Positions 11,571 to 22,261 of a stretch of DNA of 64,000 nt are shown here, piece by piece. Under the pieces are notes generated by a model. It did no database searches and was not told where the DNA came from. It saw only the letters and a program-made list of their open reading frames with translations. This DNA is from Isoetes taiwanensis (taxonomy: Eukaryota > Streptophyta > Lycopodiopsida > Isoetales > Isoetaceae): contig JAJEKV010000054.1 of NCBI GenBank assembly GCA_021234155.1, forward strand, positions 5,441,962 through 5,505,961, given 5' to 3'. Every line of letters starts with the position of its first letter. Positions within the stretch are counted from its first letter, which is position 1. The position numbers were made by a program, and so were the translations under genes.

Positions 11571-11906
11571 AATGCCTTATTATATGCCATAGATAAATGT
11601 GACATCAACTTCAAACTCGTTCTTAAGCAAATTTTCTTTTAGGTGTGTAGTTTGGACTTTAAATAACTTAAGAATTGCTAGAATTTGCAAATTAGATATG
11701 TTCTATGTTATATTCATTCACTTGCCTTTGATTTTTTATTTTTATTTTTTTCCTATACCAAAAAAAGCACATCTCCCATAACACACAACAAATACTTGAG
11801 TTCCCCCCCTCCCCCCTTTTTTCCCTTCGTTCTTTTTTGTAATAAGGTTTTTTTTTTTGTTCCTTTTTTTTTCCCTCTTGTTTTCAAAGATATAGCATAA
11901 GATATA
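11571..11906. other. AT-rich spacer, no gene seen
   Basis: Pyrimidine-rich, with long T and C runs between about 11,720 and 11,880. I see no motif, splice pattern or ORF worth calling. Confidence 0.6.
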
Positions 11907-11950
11907 TAGAATAGAATAGAATAGAATAGAATAGAATAGAATAGAATAAA
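11907..11950. repeat. Pentanucleotide microsatellite (TAGAA)n
   Basis: Eight to nine uninterrupted TAGAA units. Read on the minus strand this is a (TTCTA)n tail directly after the LINE 3' region at 11,951-12,470, which suggests it is the element's own microsatellite tail. Confidence 0.85.
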
Positions 11951-12470
11951 ATTATTGTCCCTAGTGCCATGAGGCCCCTAGACTGATGTAGCATGGGCGA
12001 GCTGCCTAGGGGGTGCTACAAGCGCTGCATGCTAGTACATTGTAGCCCTTTCGGAGGGCTTGTCTTATTTTCTGTTGATATCGACACCCCGCTTATAATT
12101 GGCATCATGACCGTGCAGTGGTGCGTCGTTTTAATGTCCCACCTTTTCAGTGGTTCATATTACCAGACCTCTTTCTCTGTGCACCTCCCGATGTCTAGTT
12201 ATCATTTTCTTGATTGTGTCTGCCAATTCCGCTTTTGTATCTGCCCTTGCCATGAGGATGTGTGTTGGTTGTCCCCACCTTATGAGCCTGTATTTGCTTC
12301 TGATGTCTTCATATGTCGTACAACTATTGAGCATGTGGTTCTCGTCCTCTACTCCTCCTGTGTCACATATTCTACAAACTCGATTCTCCCTTTCCACTTT
12401 CCTCCATCTGTCCTTCTCAATTCTTGGGGAGGTACCCAAAATCAGAAAAATCTGAACTTGTCTCCATAGA
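11951..12470 (-). pseudogene. 3' end of a LINE with zinc-finger tail, not L1-like
   Basis: The minus-strand ORF 12,439-12,155 (95 codons) contains RWRKVERENRVCRIC followed by GVEDENHMLNSC. That is the Cys-Cys-His-Cys arrangement found after the RT of several LINE clades, with the VEDE(N/K)H signature. A non-coding stretch of about 200 bases follows, then the (TTCTA)n tail. Plant L1 elements end in poly(A), so this belongs to a different clade, which I cannot name. Only the C-terminal end of ORF2 is present. Confidence 0.6.
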
Positions 12471-12530
12471 TTAGATTAAAAAAAAAAAGGGGGGTTAAGC
12501 CAGCTCCTCATAATTCGCTAGTCTTCTTCA

Positions 12531-12951
12531 TTTGACTCGTAGTCGTACATGTTGAGAGGATCCGAGCCTTTGGTGATACGGGTCAAATCATAGTAGAGAC
12601 ATGGGCAAAAATCAGTCTTGGCAAAATTGTATCTATTTGCAGCATCCTTTGCCTAGCAAATAGAGGCATGCTTGGAATTCGGGTTCAGTCCACTTGAGCA
12701 AGAGCAATGGCAATCCTTATCAAAATGATGGGAATTAGTTCCAGTCAGAAAGTTTGCGACCCATTTCTCCATGTCTTCATAGGTCTTGTTTGGCCAAACA
12801 ATTCTTTGGGTAAGGACAAATATTTTTCCTGCAAGCATTGGGCATCCATATTGGGATCAGGATAGGGGGTTCCATAAGTGGGCATGGCTGTTTGGGTTGC
12901 GAGAGATGAGGTCCATGCAAAGACTAGGGCAAAGAGGGAAGTGTTACTCAT
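12531..12951 (-). pseudogene. Small Cys-rich, probably secreted protein, broken
   Basis: The start is the ATG at 12,951 on the minus strand. The first residues (MSNTSLFALVFAWTSSLA) form a plausible signal peptide, followed by a Pro/Tyr-rich mature start (MPTYGTPYPDP). After a frameshift near 12,800 the coding character continues in the next frame (TYEDMEKWVANFLTG, then CHCSCSSG). A TAG interrupts at about 12,656, and the same frame runs on through FCPCLYYDLT to a stop near 12,531 after an acidic tail (YESNEED). Total length would be about 140 residues with at least seven Cys. I recognise no family. It could also be a gene with a tiny intron at the frameshift; I rate decay as likelier. A 120-bp tandem repeat lies immediately upstream. 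Confidence 0.45.
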
Positions 12952-14999
12952 AGAATGCTTTGGACACTCAAAATCCAAAATGGGGATTCAAAAACAACGT
13001 ACGCACAACATTTTGGGGTTTTGGGGGTAAAACACTAGCGAGAGAATAGGTAGAGGAAAAATGTTACTCGTAGGACTTTTTGGACGCTCAGAATCTAAAA
13101 TGGGGACTAAAAAATGATGTACGCATAACATTTTGGGGATCTGGAACAGTGTAGGTTAAGTACGCGTACGGTACCTTTGAAGTACCTAACGTACCGATCT
13201 GGGACGTACAATACGTACGGTGCAAGAAGATGCACGTTTTAATTCTTTTTTTAAGTTGAATTCCGTACGCGTATGTAATATATTAGAACGTACAGTACCG
13301 TACCTTACGTATGGTACGTACGTTAAAATAATACGAGTTAAAATAAAAAAAACTTCATAGGACCCCTTTTTTTTTATCTTAGTTTGTTTTCCGAACCCTA
13401 AAGCTGCCTCGAACTTCTTTTCTAAACCCTAAAGCTCCTGCCTGATGCGTGCGACTTCGGCAATGCAGCGGCCATGATCTCCAGAAGCAGCGATAGAGGA
13501 AGGGATATGTTGATTGACGACCATATTCATTAGCCATCTGCCATATATATCTGATAAAGATAGAGAGGAGAAGTAGCCGTCATGCGGCAGGGCATTTCTG
13601 CAGATTCGACCCAATGATTATCTGGTGGTGGATGGTAAGTTTGCTTCAGCTAATCTAACTTCAGAGACGAATTATTTCATATTTGCGCTTTGATATCTTT
13701 GCAAAGATTTAGGTCTCTGAATGTTCACATTTTGGCAGTCACGGAGCAATCTGGCTAATGGTTAGAAATAAATGTAGCAAGGATCATTGTTGAGCAGCAG
13801 AGCAAAGCATCATCATCGACCTATCAATATTCGATGATATCAGATCGATTTTTTCTGTTCTATCCCACCTATATATGCCATTCTTCATCATAACGTAAGG
13901 TAAATTCATTTTCGTGATGCTTATTTTTTTTATGCAGGTAGTTTGCTTATGCTGATGCATTAACTTGTTCTTTTTTTTATCACATGTTTATTTTCCCATT
14001 GACAGTCAATATAAAGAAGGAATGATCGAATGGGGCAAGAAAGGTAAATAATGGAGGTCTTTTTCTTAAGTCTTTTTATCTGCTGAGTAGATGTATCAGG
14101 CTGAAAAGTTTGGAGCACTAGAATCCTCATGTATTCTGCATTAGATTTGGCAGCAAGTCTGCTTTAAGAAAATGTTGCCCAATAACATTTCAATGTTGCA
14201 AGTTGATGAAAATATTGAATGCTGTTATTGGGGACCTTTTCCAATGCTCCTTCGGGTAGAATGCTCCTTCGTTAAAGATAGAATTTATAAGTAAATGAAG
14301 CTACACTTTCTTTTTGTCATGGGCTGCTGTAAAGTTGTTGTATCTCTTTTAGGGCAATGTTATCTTTCTCTTGTAAAGCTCACACACTCTTCTTGGATCG
14401 AACCAAGAATCACATCATGCAAATGGCAGTTTGTCTCAATGTGATAAAGTTGGATAGAACTAGGTCTGTTGCACAACTCTGATACATTATTTATCTAGCT
14501 GCTGTAAAACAACAGGGTTGAATATTATATTATGCAATATGATAAGATTAAAAGGTATATGGAACTCTGAATTGTATTTCAGACTTAAGTTTTATATTAC
14601 AAGTGTCGAATAACGCAGTAGTTAAACTGTAAAACAACATACATAAAATATTAAATAATGTCAATTAAATGACAAATCCTTACAACTTCAAGGTACTTTA
14701 TATAAAATACGTACCGTACGTATTTTAAGTACGTTACAGGTACTGTACCTTCAACATTTTCTCAAAAAAATAAAAATTCGGTACGTTACCTTTAGCCCCA
14801 GATCGTTACATCGTACAGTACGTAAAATACGTACCATACAAGTACGGTACGTCCAGTACGTGACAACACTGATCTGGAAGCAAAACCCTAGTGATAAAAT
14901 AGGCAGGGGATAAGTGTTGCTCGCAAGACTTTTTGGATTTTTAGAATCCAAAACGGGGATTCAAAAATGGCATACGCACAACATTTTGGTATGGGAGGA
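12941..14999 (-). repeat. 120-bp tandem repeat, three units, split by a hAT element
   Basis: Units start at 12,941, 13,061 and 14,914. Each carries a TGTT(A/G)CTCG-like start, ...GGGGATTCAAAAA and GTACGCA(C/T)AACATTTTGG. Removing the hAT element and one 8-bp duplication places the third unit exactly 120 bp after the second. The array covers the start codon region and upstream DNA of the Cys-rich pseudogene. Confidence 0.8.
13147..14871. mobile_element. Non-autonomous hAT-like transposon
   Basis: A 1,725-bp element flanked by a perfect 8-bp duplication ATCTGGAA (13,139-13,146 and 14,872-14,879). It starts CAGTGTAGG and ends in the complement of CAGTGTTGT. CAG(T)GTTG ends with 8-bp duplications are characteristic of hAT elements. 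Both ends are packed with GTAC/TACG motifs over about 170 bp, presumably subterminal transposase-binding repeats. The middle (13,380-14,680) has no transposase-like ORF, so it would need a helper. It interrupts the 120-bp tandem array. Confidence 0.85.
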
Positions 15000-15014
15000 A
15001 AACTCTAGTGAGAG

Positions 15015-15175
15015 AATGTGGGCAAAATCCTAACCCTAGAGAGAGAGTGTGTCCCCTGGCACTAGAGAGAAGGTGGACAAGCGCTAGAGAGAGAAAGGGA
15101 TGAGGGCACTAGAGAGAGAAAAGGGTGAGGCGCTAGAGAGATTAAGGGATGAGGGCGTGAGAAGAAGTAAGGGCA
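15015..15175. repeat. CTAGAGAGA minisatellite
   Basis: About five imperfect units of roughly 25-35 bp. Each carries (C)CTAGAGAGA followed by a G/A-rich spacer such as AAGGGATGAGGG. It lies upstream of the Cys-rich pseudogene. Confidence 0.6.
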
Positions 15176-15272
15176 CAGAAAGAATCTTCGACAACAATAT
15201 CTAATTGAAATCCACTTTCAACATTTGGTGCCTTCCTATTGCATTTTTTTAGAAACATCCAACATCAGCTTA

Positions 15273-16490
15273 TCAAATACTTCTTGCCTTTTCTAGGCTT
15301 GTAGATTTGGCATACAAAACATGGGTACTAGCCCATAATATCAAATTATGAGTAAAACACCATTGTAACTGCATAAACTTCAATGTACAATATAAAGATG
15401 AGGAAAATACGTTGCAATCATGGCACTGAAAGATGTTATATCCTTCTATCAAATCAAATATCCTTACTGATTCCTCAACTTTTCCACATTTTCCATAGAT
15501 GGTGATAAGACAATTTGCAACACAAACTATTGAATGCAAGTCACTGCCAGTAATTTGAGCATGGATAAGATTCCTCTAATCAAGGAATGTTGAATCTGAG
15601 CATGCAGTGAGAATATTGAGGAAGGTTACCTTGTCTAGGGTGATATGCTCTGCTTGCATTTTTTGAATACCTATATTGCCTTCCACCCCCGCCCATTTTT
15701 CAAGAGAACCTAAATTATCATGTTCCATGATATAGCATTTGATAGTGAATCCAAGAAGAGTTGAATAAGACTTTAGACAAAAGCAAGATTGCCGAACATG
15801 CTAGCACATATTGTTCATGTTGTAGTATAGCAAAGCTATAAATTCTGTAGAATGAGAAGCAGAGGGAGGGCTGCCAGGCTTTGGTCCTCATTGGGCAGAG
15901 CACGTGGTCTTCCCTACCTCATAGACTTGCTCGGTTTCATGTAGACAGTGAATGTAGAGAGGGCAAATCTTACAAGCAAAGCATCTTCATAACTATAGTT
16001 GTTGTATCTAACAAAGTAGAGCTCCAGTTTAGCTTCACATCTATTAGATGCTCTCTAGTCAGATAAGGAAGACGTAGCTAGAGAGGAGGGAAAGCCATGA
16101 AAAAATACAGATGAGGAGAAGAAAGAAAAACATTCTAACAAATTGATATAGCAGCCCTTGTTACACTGTCTTGAGTAATCAGACCAACCTGTTGAAATGT
16201 TATCAAAGGACAACACAAATATCAACTCCTTTCAAAATTATGGATCATAGTTTTATGAATTTCTTGGAAGAATCAACCATTGGCAACCTCCTATACTTGA
16301 TGTCTAGCAATAATCTATTTTACACAACATCACGAGCATCAAGAACATGCATGTTATCAAAGATATGCCGTGCAGATATAAGCAAACTACATTTTGAATG
16401 CATGTATATCAATGCATTGCCAACAAAGAGATCTCTAATTCTGGGCTGCAGCATATATGTTTGGAAACAAAACGTAGGCTCCTACATTCT
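15273..16490 (-). pseudogene. Pentatricopeptide repeat (PPR) gene fragment B
   Basis: Minus-strand stretches match PPR repeat signatures: GNALIYMHSKC and ARHIFDNM near 16,300-16,460, and VANCLITIYGKCGKVEESVR near 15,450-15,520. PPR proteins are plant organelle RNA-binding factors built of 35-residue repeats. Here repeats are separated by frameshifts and stops and cannot form a protein. It follows fragment A although, in a single gene, these internal repeats should precede the C-terminal motif found there. This suggests two joined PPR remnants. Confidence 0.65.
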
Positions 16491-16496
16491 CTGGAT

Positions 16497-17230
16497 CTAA
16501 CTAGAAAGCAAGCTGTGCAACACATTTTCCCTGTTCTGTATCATCGAAGAGTATAAAGAACCAAGCAAGACCCTCCAGCATGTTGCATCAGGATGATGTG
16601 ATATGCTTTTATATGAGAACTCCGCAATCTCCAGTAAACCAATACGACCAAGGAGATCAAACATGCAGCTATAGTGCTTTAAGATGGGAACATGGTATAG
16701 TTTTGACTCATAGAAACAAGATAATGATGGGAATATAATATAGTTTTGACTCATAGAAACAAGATTACGATAACATCCATCGAGTAAAGCAGCACTACAA
16801 TAAGCAGAAAACATACTAAGAAATGTGATATTAGCAGGGAGCATACTTTCCAAAACTATTTTAACAGAGGACCAAAGGACTGCTTTAGCCTGGCTATGCT
16901 GTGAATATGTTGAAATCATTGTGTTCCAGGAAAATAGGAGCTGCTCTGGAATTTCATTAAATATTGTGCAAACATCTTCTAGGTTTTCACATTGCCATAC
17001 ATATTAACAATATCATTGTTAACCAATGTATCTGCTACAAGATTTGATTTCATTATATAAACATGGATTTGCTTTTTGTCCAACAAAGCTGCTTGATTTG
17101 CACATGCCTCAAGGATATCTGTTGCAAAACCACCAAACAGGACATAGCTTTTACCTGGCTTCTGTGAGCAAATTGCAATTACATATAAAGAAGACCGCCA
17201 AGATATGCCTTGCAAGGGTAAGTAGGGCAT
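16497..17230 (-). pseudogene. PPR gene fragment A, reaching the C-terminal E motif
   Basis: The minus strand shows KQIHVYIMKSNLVADTLVNN followed by DIVNMYGNVKT at about 17,130-16,985. A PPR-like MISTYSQHSQAKAV starts at 16,919. YSCMFDLLGRIGLLEIAE, then HPDATCWRVLLGSLY, lies near 16,670-16,550; this is the end of the PPR array plus an E-type motif (P-D-A-T-x-W-x-x-L-L-G). Stops and frame changes break it, and the segment at 16,690-16,790 contains a short duplicated block. Confidence 0.7.
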
Positions 17231-17465
17231 TCAATAAAGTTTCAGTATTAATTCCAATTTTTGAAATTCATACGATTGCTTTGAGTATGAAGAACAGACA
17301 TGGACAAGTAAATTTCACCAACTTTTGTATTTTTCTCGGCTGTAGAAAGATCTAACGACATAAAGTGAAACTTGTTGAGGTGGAGTGCAATATGGATAGG
17401 CTAGAATTTGAGAAATCTTTTTTTTTTTCTTTTATTATTTTTTTTTTTTTTGGGGGGAGGCGAGG

Positions 17466-17716
17466 TAGGCAAGCTTGCTAAAAAAATAGGACATTGAATT
17501 ATTTTTGTAGAGTTTCGAGTCCCATATTTCATACTCTAAAACCTTAGGCGAACTCGTATAGAGGATCGAGTCCTCATACCTGAGGGGGTGTAGGCAAGCT
17601 TGCTGAAAAATAGGACATTGAATTATTTTCGTAGAGCTTCGAGTCCCATATTTCATATTCTAAAACCTTAGGAGAACTCGTATAGAGGATCGAGTCCTCA
17701 TATTCCATATTCCAAA
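17466..17716. repeat. 125-bp tandem duplication
   Basis: Two units start with TAGGCAAGCTTGCT at 17,466 and 17,591 and end with GATCGAGTCCTCATA. They differ at a few positions. Shorter echoes (CCATATTTCA.ATTCCAAAATC) continue to about 17,750. No coding role is evident. Confidence 0.85.
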
Positions 17717-17967
17717 ATCTTAGAGAACCCATATTTCACATTCCAAAATCATAAGCGCCCCAATCATAAATAGCCATAATCGAAAGGAGAGGTCCCAAGT
17801 GACCCAACATACAGTCTGGACCATAGGATCGATGGATCTGTCAACTGACGTAGTGCAGTGTGCACCTTGTTCAGAGTAAGTAGGATCCATATCGCGAAAT
17901 TTGAACCATGATTCAAGAACGAATTATCGATAATTAAAAATGCGGGGCCCAGGTTGTACGTCTGAGG

Positions 17968-18165
17968 CTAGATAATTGGCACGTAAGACCGAGCCCCCCC
18001 TAGGGCCGAAAGTGTCGCTTTAAGCTTTTGATTGCGCACAAAAGTCGATTCTATGTTTTTACTCGATAACTCTGAGTTTCTACCCGCGATTCTGGAGTTT
18101 CTACCCCCAATTTTGTTGTTTCTACCTGCAATTCTTATGATTCTACCCACGATTCTTTGCTGTTG
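17968..18165. repeat. 21-nt minisatellite
   Basis: Between about 18,070 and 18,165 a unit like TCTACCCGCGATTCTGGAGTT repeats about four times. On the minus strand it encodes a 7-residue repeat of the type (R)IAGRNS in a short ORF (18,150-17,968). No known product fits; I treat it as a minisatellite. The surrounding 17,717-18,067 holds nothing I can identify. Confidence 0.5.
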
Positions 18166-18202
18166 CCTGCCTAGATTGCATCTAACCTGCCTTCATGTTG
18201 CA

Positions 18203-18304
18203 GGAACTACACCCCGGTTTAAATTCTGGGGTGTCAATAGTGCCTCCGCGCTGCCGCGCGTCAACACTATTTCTACCCCGAAATTTAGAACAGGGTGTAG
18301 TTCT
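18203..18304. repeat. Foldback hairpin with 40-bp arms
   Basis: Arms at 18,203-18,242 and 18,265-18,304 are inverted copies matching at about 31 of 40 positions around a 22-nt GC-rich loop. Both arms begin with GAACTACACCC and carry TAAATT and GGGGT blocks. No ORF is involved. It could be a miniature inverted-repeat element or the source of a hairpin RNA, lying just upstream of the plus-strand LINE. Confidence 0.7.
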
Positions 18305-18461
18305 TGTATACGAAAAATTAAAGCTTTTACCTCTTCTATTTTTGGATTGTCGACTTTTTGGCGAAGAAAATGACGTGCGCCATTTTTTTTGAAATTTTTG
18401 TCTTTTCCTCCATTTTCAGTTCAAAATTGTTTCTTGGCAAAAAAACTCCCTGAAGCCTGCA

Positions 18462-18791
18462 TTGCTATCGGATCTGAAGGAAAATTTGGCAATTGAAGGG
18501 GATGCCCCTGTAGAGGGCCAGCATTATCGAATTGCCCTCTCTTTAATGGAAGTTAAAATTTTTGCAATTCTTAAACAGGGACAGAAACTAATCTGTGGTT
18601 TTCTCTGTGGCACTCCTGCTGATCTTTGGAATTCCTTCTTAACAGAAAATCTCTTCCCGGATAATCTTTTCTCACAGGAATATAGCTTTGTTCCAAGCTG
18701 TGTTGAATTTGAGACAGAGATCATCGATTCTTGGCTGGAGGAATTTGTGGGAAGTAAGAGAATTCAAGCTACTGCTCAGAGTGCATTGTGA
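18462..18791 (+). CDS. Unassigned 109-residue ORF in the LINE 5' region
   Basis: Open from ATG to TGA and coding-like in composition (E-G-Q-H-Y-R-I, then Trp-rich and acidic toward the end). It ends about 230 bp before LINE ORF1. It may be a leader ORF of the element or a host fragment. No motif is recognised, and the gap to ORF1 contains only C/T-rich sequence. Confidence 0.3.
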   Translation: MLSDLKENLAIEGDAPVEGQHYRIALSLMEVKIFAILKQGQKLICGFLCGTPADLWNSFLTENLFPDNLFSQEYSFVPSCVEFETEIIDSWLEEFVGSKRIQATAQSAL

Positions 18792-19023
18792 CTGGTCGGA
18801 TGACAAAATTATAGTTAAATTGTACTCCCCAATCTGATTCAAGTGTTTTTAGTATTCCAGTAATGACTAAATTACATAGTTTAGCAATTGAAGGTAATCC
18901 ATTCCGCCTAATTTGTCCAATTTTTCTCGATCCTACCCTCTAGCCTAATTTTTTCCCTTTCTTTAGACTCCCCCTGTTTTTTGGCGCCCAATTGCCCCTT
19001 TGTTGTCCCCTCCTGAAGTAATC

Positions 19024-21526
19024 ATGAATTCTGCTGGCCAATTTAGCCTAAATTCTTCGACATTGCCCTTTCTCCATTGTTTTTCTACTCTTTCTAAGGA
19101 GGATCAAGGCGCTCTCTTGGCAAATCTTCATAAAATCTCGGCTGATCCTGCAAAATTCATCCCTTTTGGAAATTTCAAGGATTTATCTCTTCTGGAAAGA
19201 AAAATGACTTCCCTATCAGACAAAACTCCAATTTGGGACAATCTCTCCATGGATCCGAGTGCAATTGGAAACCGGCCTCTGATAAATCCTGCTACTGGTG
19301 TTCCTTTGCCATATGGAGTCGTTAGGCCAACAAATGAAGTTCGCTCTGATGAAGATTGGGATCGTATTCTTTAGCAAGAGAGGCCAGACATTGCTTCAAA
19401 CCTCGCCACTGTTCATGGTATTCATCTTAACTCCCCTATGGTTCTTGAAAAGCTGAAATGCCTCTCAAACTCTGCTGTTATTGTTAAAATCAATAAGGTC
19501 GGGATCAGTATTGAAAAACTTTGGTCTTTTCTGCTTTCCTTACAAAAAGGCCTTTCTATCAAAGCTGTTTACTGGTTAAACTATCAATATATTATGGTTG
19601 AATGTGGTAGTCAGAGGTCTACTAACTATCTGTTGCAAAGTGGTATTCTAGTTTTCGAAAATTTTCATTTGTCTTTTATCAAATGGAATCCTAAGCTTTC
19701 AACTGCCGACCTCAATAACTTTCATGTTGCCTCAACCTCTTTATTTGGCTTAAATCCTATTTACTGGAATGAAGAATCAATCAAAAGCCTATTCAATTCT
19801 ACTGGCAACTATGTGTCTACTGTTTATGCTCCATACAAGCCTCCTGTTGTCTATGTCCAAATTGACATTTCTAAAGAAATTCCAACCTCAATTCCTTTCA
19901 CTGATTGTTTTGGCCAAAAAACTTCCCTGGATCTAAGGTGGAATGGTTTACCTCCTATTTGCTCTGCTTGTGATTTTAGGCATGCTTGGTATACTAATTG
20001 TAAGGAGAAAGGAATTCAAGACTCAAACACAAAGGGAGGAATTAGTGATTATGCTATCCCTTCTCTTCCTCCTCCAAACCTGCTTCCTGAAAAACAGCAA
20101 GAAGACAAAACTACCACTTGGAAGAAGGTCAATGGTAGCACAAGGAGAATTGCCAAAAAAAGGGTGGAAAATGGCATTCAGATTGGTCTAAATGCTCAAA
20201 TTGCTGCTGGTCATAAGGAATCCTCATTTCCTTCTGAAGTTATCACTGATTCTGAGAGATACAAAACCAAAGGAAAAGCAAAAATGTATGTGGACGAGAC
20301 TACTAAGGATTTACATTCTACTTTGGCTAAAATAGCTGTTGATTCAAATTCCTTGAGGTACCAAAGCCATCATTCAGATTCAAAATAGAATCTATCCAAC
20401 TGGATTCCCACCAAAGGCACGAGAGATTCATTAACTAAGGAAATTCAAGCAAAATATTCATTGCAGAATAAGGTGACAAGAATAAACTCAAGAAGGCAAA
20501 CTGGTGTTATCCTCAAACCACCAGATAATTTCATCAAGAATAAAGATATTGCTGAGACTTCCAAAAAGGTCTCCTCTGAAGTACATGATCCTAAAGTGAC
20601 AAAGGAAAATTTGGTGGAAACTTCTGAAGACAATTCAAGTAAGCAAGATATTGATGAGGTAATCCAATGTTCTAACCAATTTGCTGTCTTTACTAATTCT
20701 CATGCAGAATAGATGGAATTACTGCAATCTGAAAATGAGGATTTAGAACTTCCCCTAAATCACTTCACTAAACCTTCAGCCACCACCTAATCTACTGGAA
20801 TTTGATACTCCTATCCCAAAAATGGCAAATTTCCTTGACCTCATTGACCTCTCCTCTCCTGAAGACTCTATCTCTTGCCATGACCATCAACCTGTTATCT
20901 CTGATAAAATAGCAGATCAGCTGGCCTCCATAGATTTCGCTGTTATACCTATGAATACTTATCAGAATACTGATCAACAGATAAGTCATGAAGGTTTGGA
21001 ATTAGACAAGGATAAAGGAAAAAAGTTGGACCAGAAGGGTCATAAAGGATCAGAGGAATCAATTCAGGATTTACTTAAGGGTGATAATTGTGACATTGAA
21101 TTTGTTCCTGAGACTCCACAATCTGCTGGTATACAGTGCACTGAGCGAGAAAAGTCCCCTTCCAGGCAAGTTCTTGAACCTTCCAAGTGTCAATTTAATA
21201 ATAGTCTTAATAATAATGAAATGGCTAATAATTCTGTTGTTAATAAGACTATTAATAAATTGTTTGAGTTTATTCCTGGGGGGATTTCCTCTGATGAATT
21301 AGACAGTGAAAAGGAAAATCTGTGTACTAATGGGAATGACAGTAATTGGGATATTGAATATTATCTTAACTCTTCCTCTGTACCCAATAGTGACAAGAGA
21401 GAGGCAACTAAAGCTAAGGTGGGCAGAAAAACTAAATTGGTTGCAAATTATAGTGCTCCTGCCAATAATACTAGAAGCAAAAATAAGAAAGATAGAAAAG
21501 GGAAATCCAAATCCAAACACAGATAA
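19024..21526 (+). pseudogene. LINE ORF1 (DUF4283-like, zinc knuckle)
   Basis: The frame from 19,024 stays coding-like through TAG stops at 19,372, 20,386 and 20,710, then shifts near 20,770 and continues to 21,526. The stretch 19,438-19,960 resembles the DUF4283 fold of plant LINE ORF1 proteins (AVYWLNYQYIMVECGS; LNPIYWNEESIKSLFNSTGN). A degenerate knuckle CSACDFRHAWYTNC (CX2CX3HX5C) follows at about 19,960-20,001. The C-terminal half is long, acidic and Ser/Asn-rich, ending in a basic RKGKSKSKHR tail. ORF1 proteins bind element RNA. Without repair this copy makes none. Confidence 0.75.
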
Positions 21527-21563
21527 TTTCCTTGTCCTTTCCTAACTTTCATTTTCTCCAAAA

Positions 21564-22256
21564 ATGAAGATTCTTTCATGGAATCTTAGGGGAATTAAGG
21601 GAGTTCTCAAAAGAAGGAGAGTTATTTCTCAAATTAAATCTTACAAGGCTGATATCATCCTTTTGCAAGAATTAAAGTTGCAGAAATTTGAATGTGCTAA
21701 TCTTGGGGATTGGATAATCCCTGGTAGCTCCTCCATCTGGGTGGAGGCTGAAGGAACTTCTGGGGGCATATGTATGATTTGGAAGGATCTAAATACTGAA
21801 CTGTTTTATAACAGCCCTAGCAAAATGTGGCAGTGTACTATCTTCAATATTATGAATAAATCTTTTGGTCTTGTCAATGTCTATGCCTCAACCAATCCAA
21901 AAGAGAGAGAGCTTCTTTGGTTAGATATTAATCATTGGATGAAGGCTCAGAATATTAATGATTGGATTCTAGCTGGAGATTTCAACAACACTCCAAATTG
22001 GGATCAAAAATTAGGTAATAAGATAAACATGACCAGATTGGAAAAAAATCATTGGAATGATCTTATTGATGATCACTCTTTGCTGCTGATCCCTTCCTCC
22101 TCTGCTAAATTTACCTGGTCTAACAAGAGAAAAGGAAATGCTAGAGTTTTCTGTGCCCTTGACAGATTTTATTTAAATATCTCTAGCTCCAATTTCTGGG
22201 ATAATGCCTATGTTTTCAGTGATGAATCTATTGCTATTTCTGATCATCAACCTTAA
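21564..22256 (+). pseudogene. LINE ORF2 endonuclease domain
   Basis: An apurinic-endonuclease-like domain starting MKILSWNLRGIKG, 38 bp after ORF1. Catalytic signatures are visible: N in SWNLRG, E in LLQELKL, D and N in ILAGDFNNTPNW, and SDHQP at the end. The domain has the full usual length of about 230 residues. A TAA follows directly after SDHQP, and the linker (22,257-22,700) then changes frame, so endonuclease and RT are no longer fused. Confidence 0.85.
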
Positions 22257-22261
22257 TTCCT

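Noticed and set aside
11599..11900. Hydrophobic Phe/Pro-rich ORFs
   Set aside because: They come from T- and C-runs and look like membrane proteins only by base composition.
11907..11950. CRISPR-like or telomeric array
   Set aside because: Units are 5 bp with no spacers and are not the plant telomere repeat. No CRISPR array occurs anywhere in the window, as expected for a plant.
19372..20712. Stop-codon recoding (TAG read as an amino acid)
   Set aside because: The element also has frameshifts and a TAA stop. Decay at methylated CAG is simpler.
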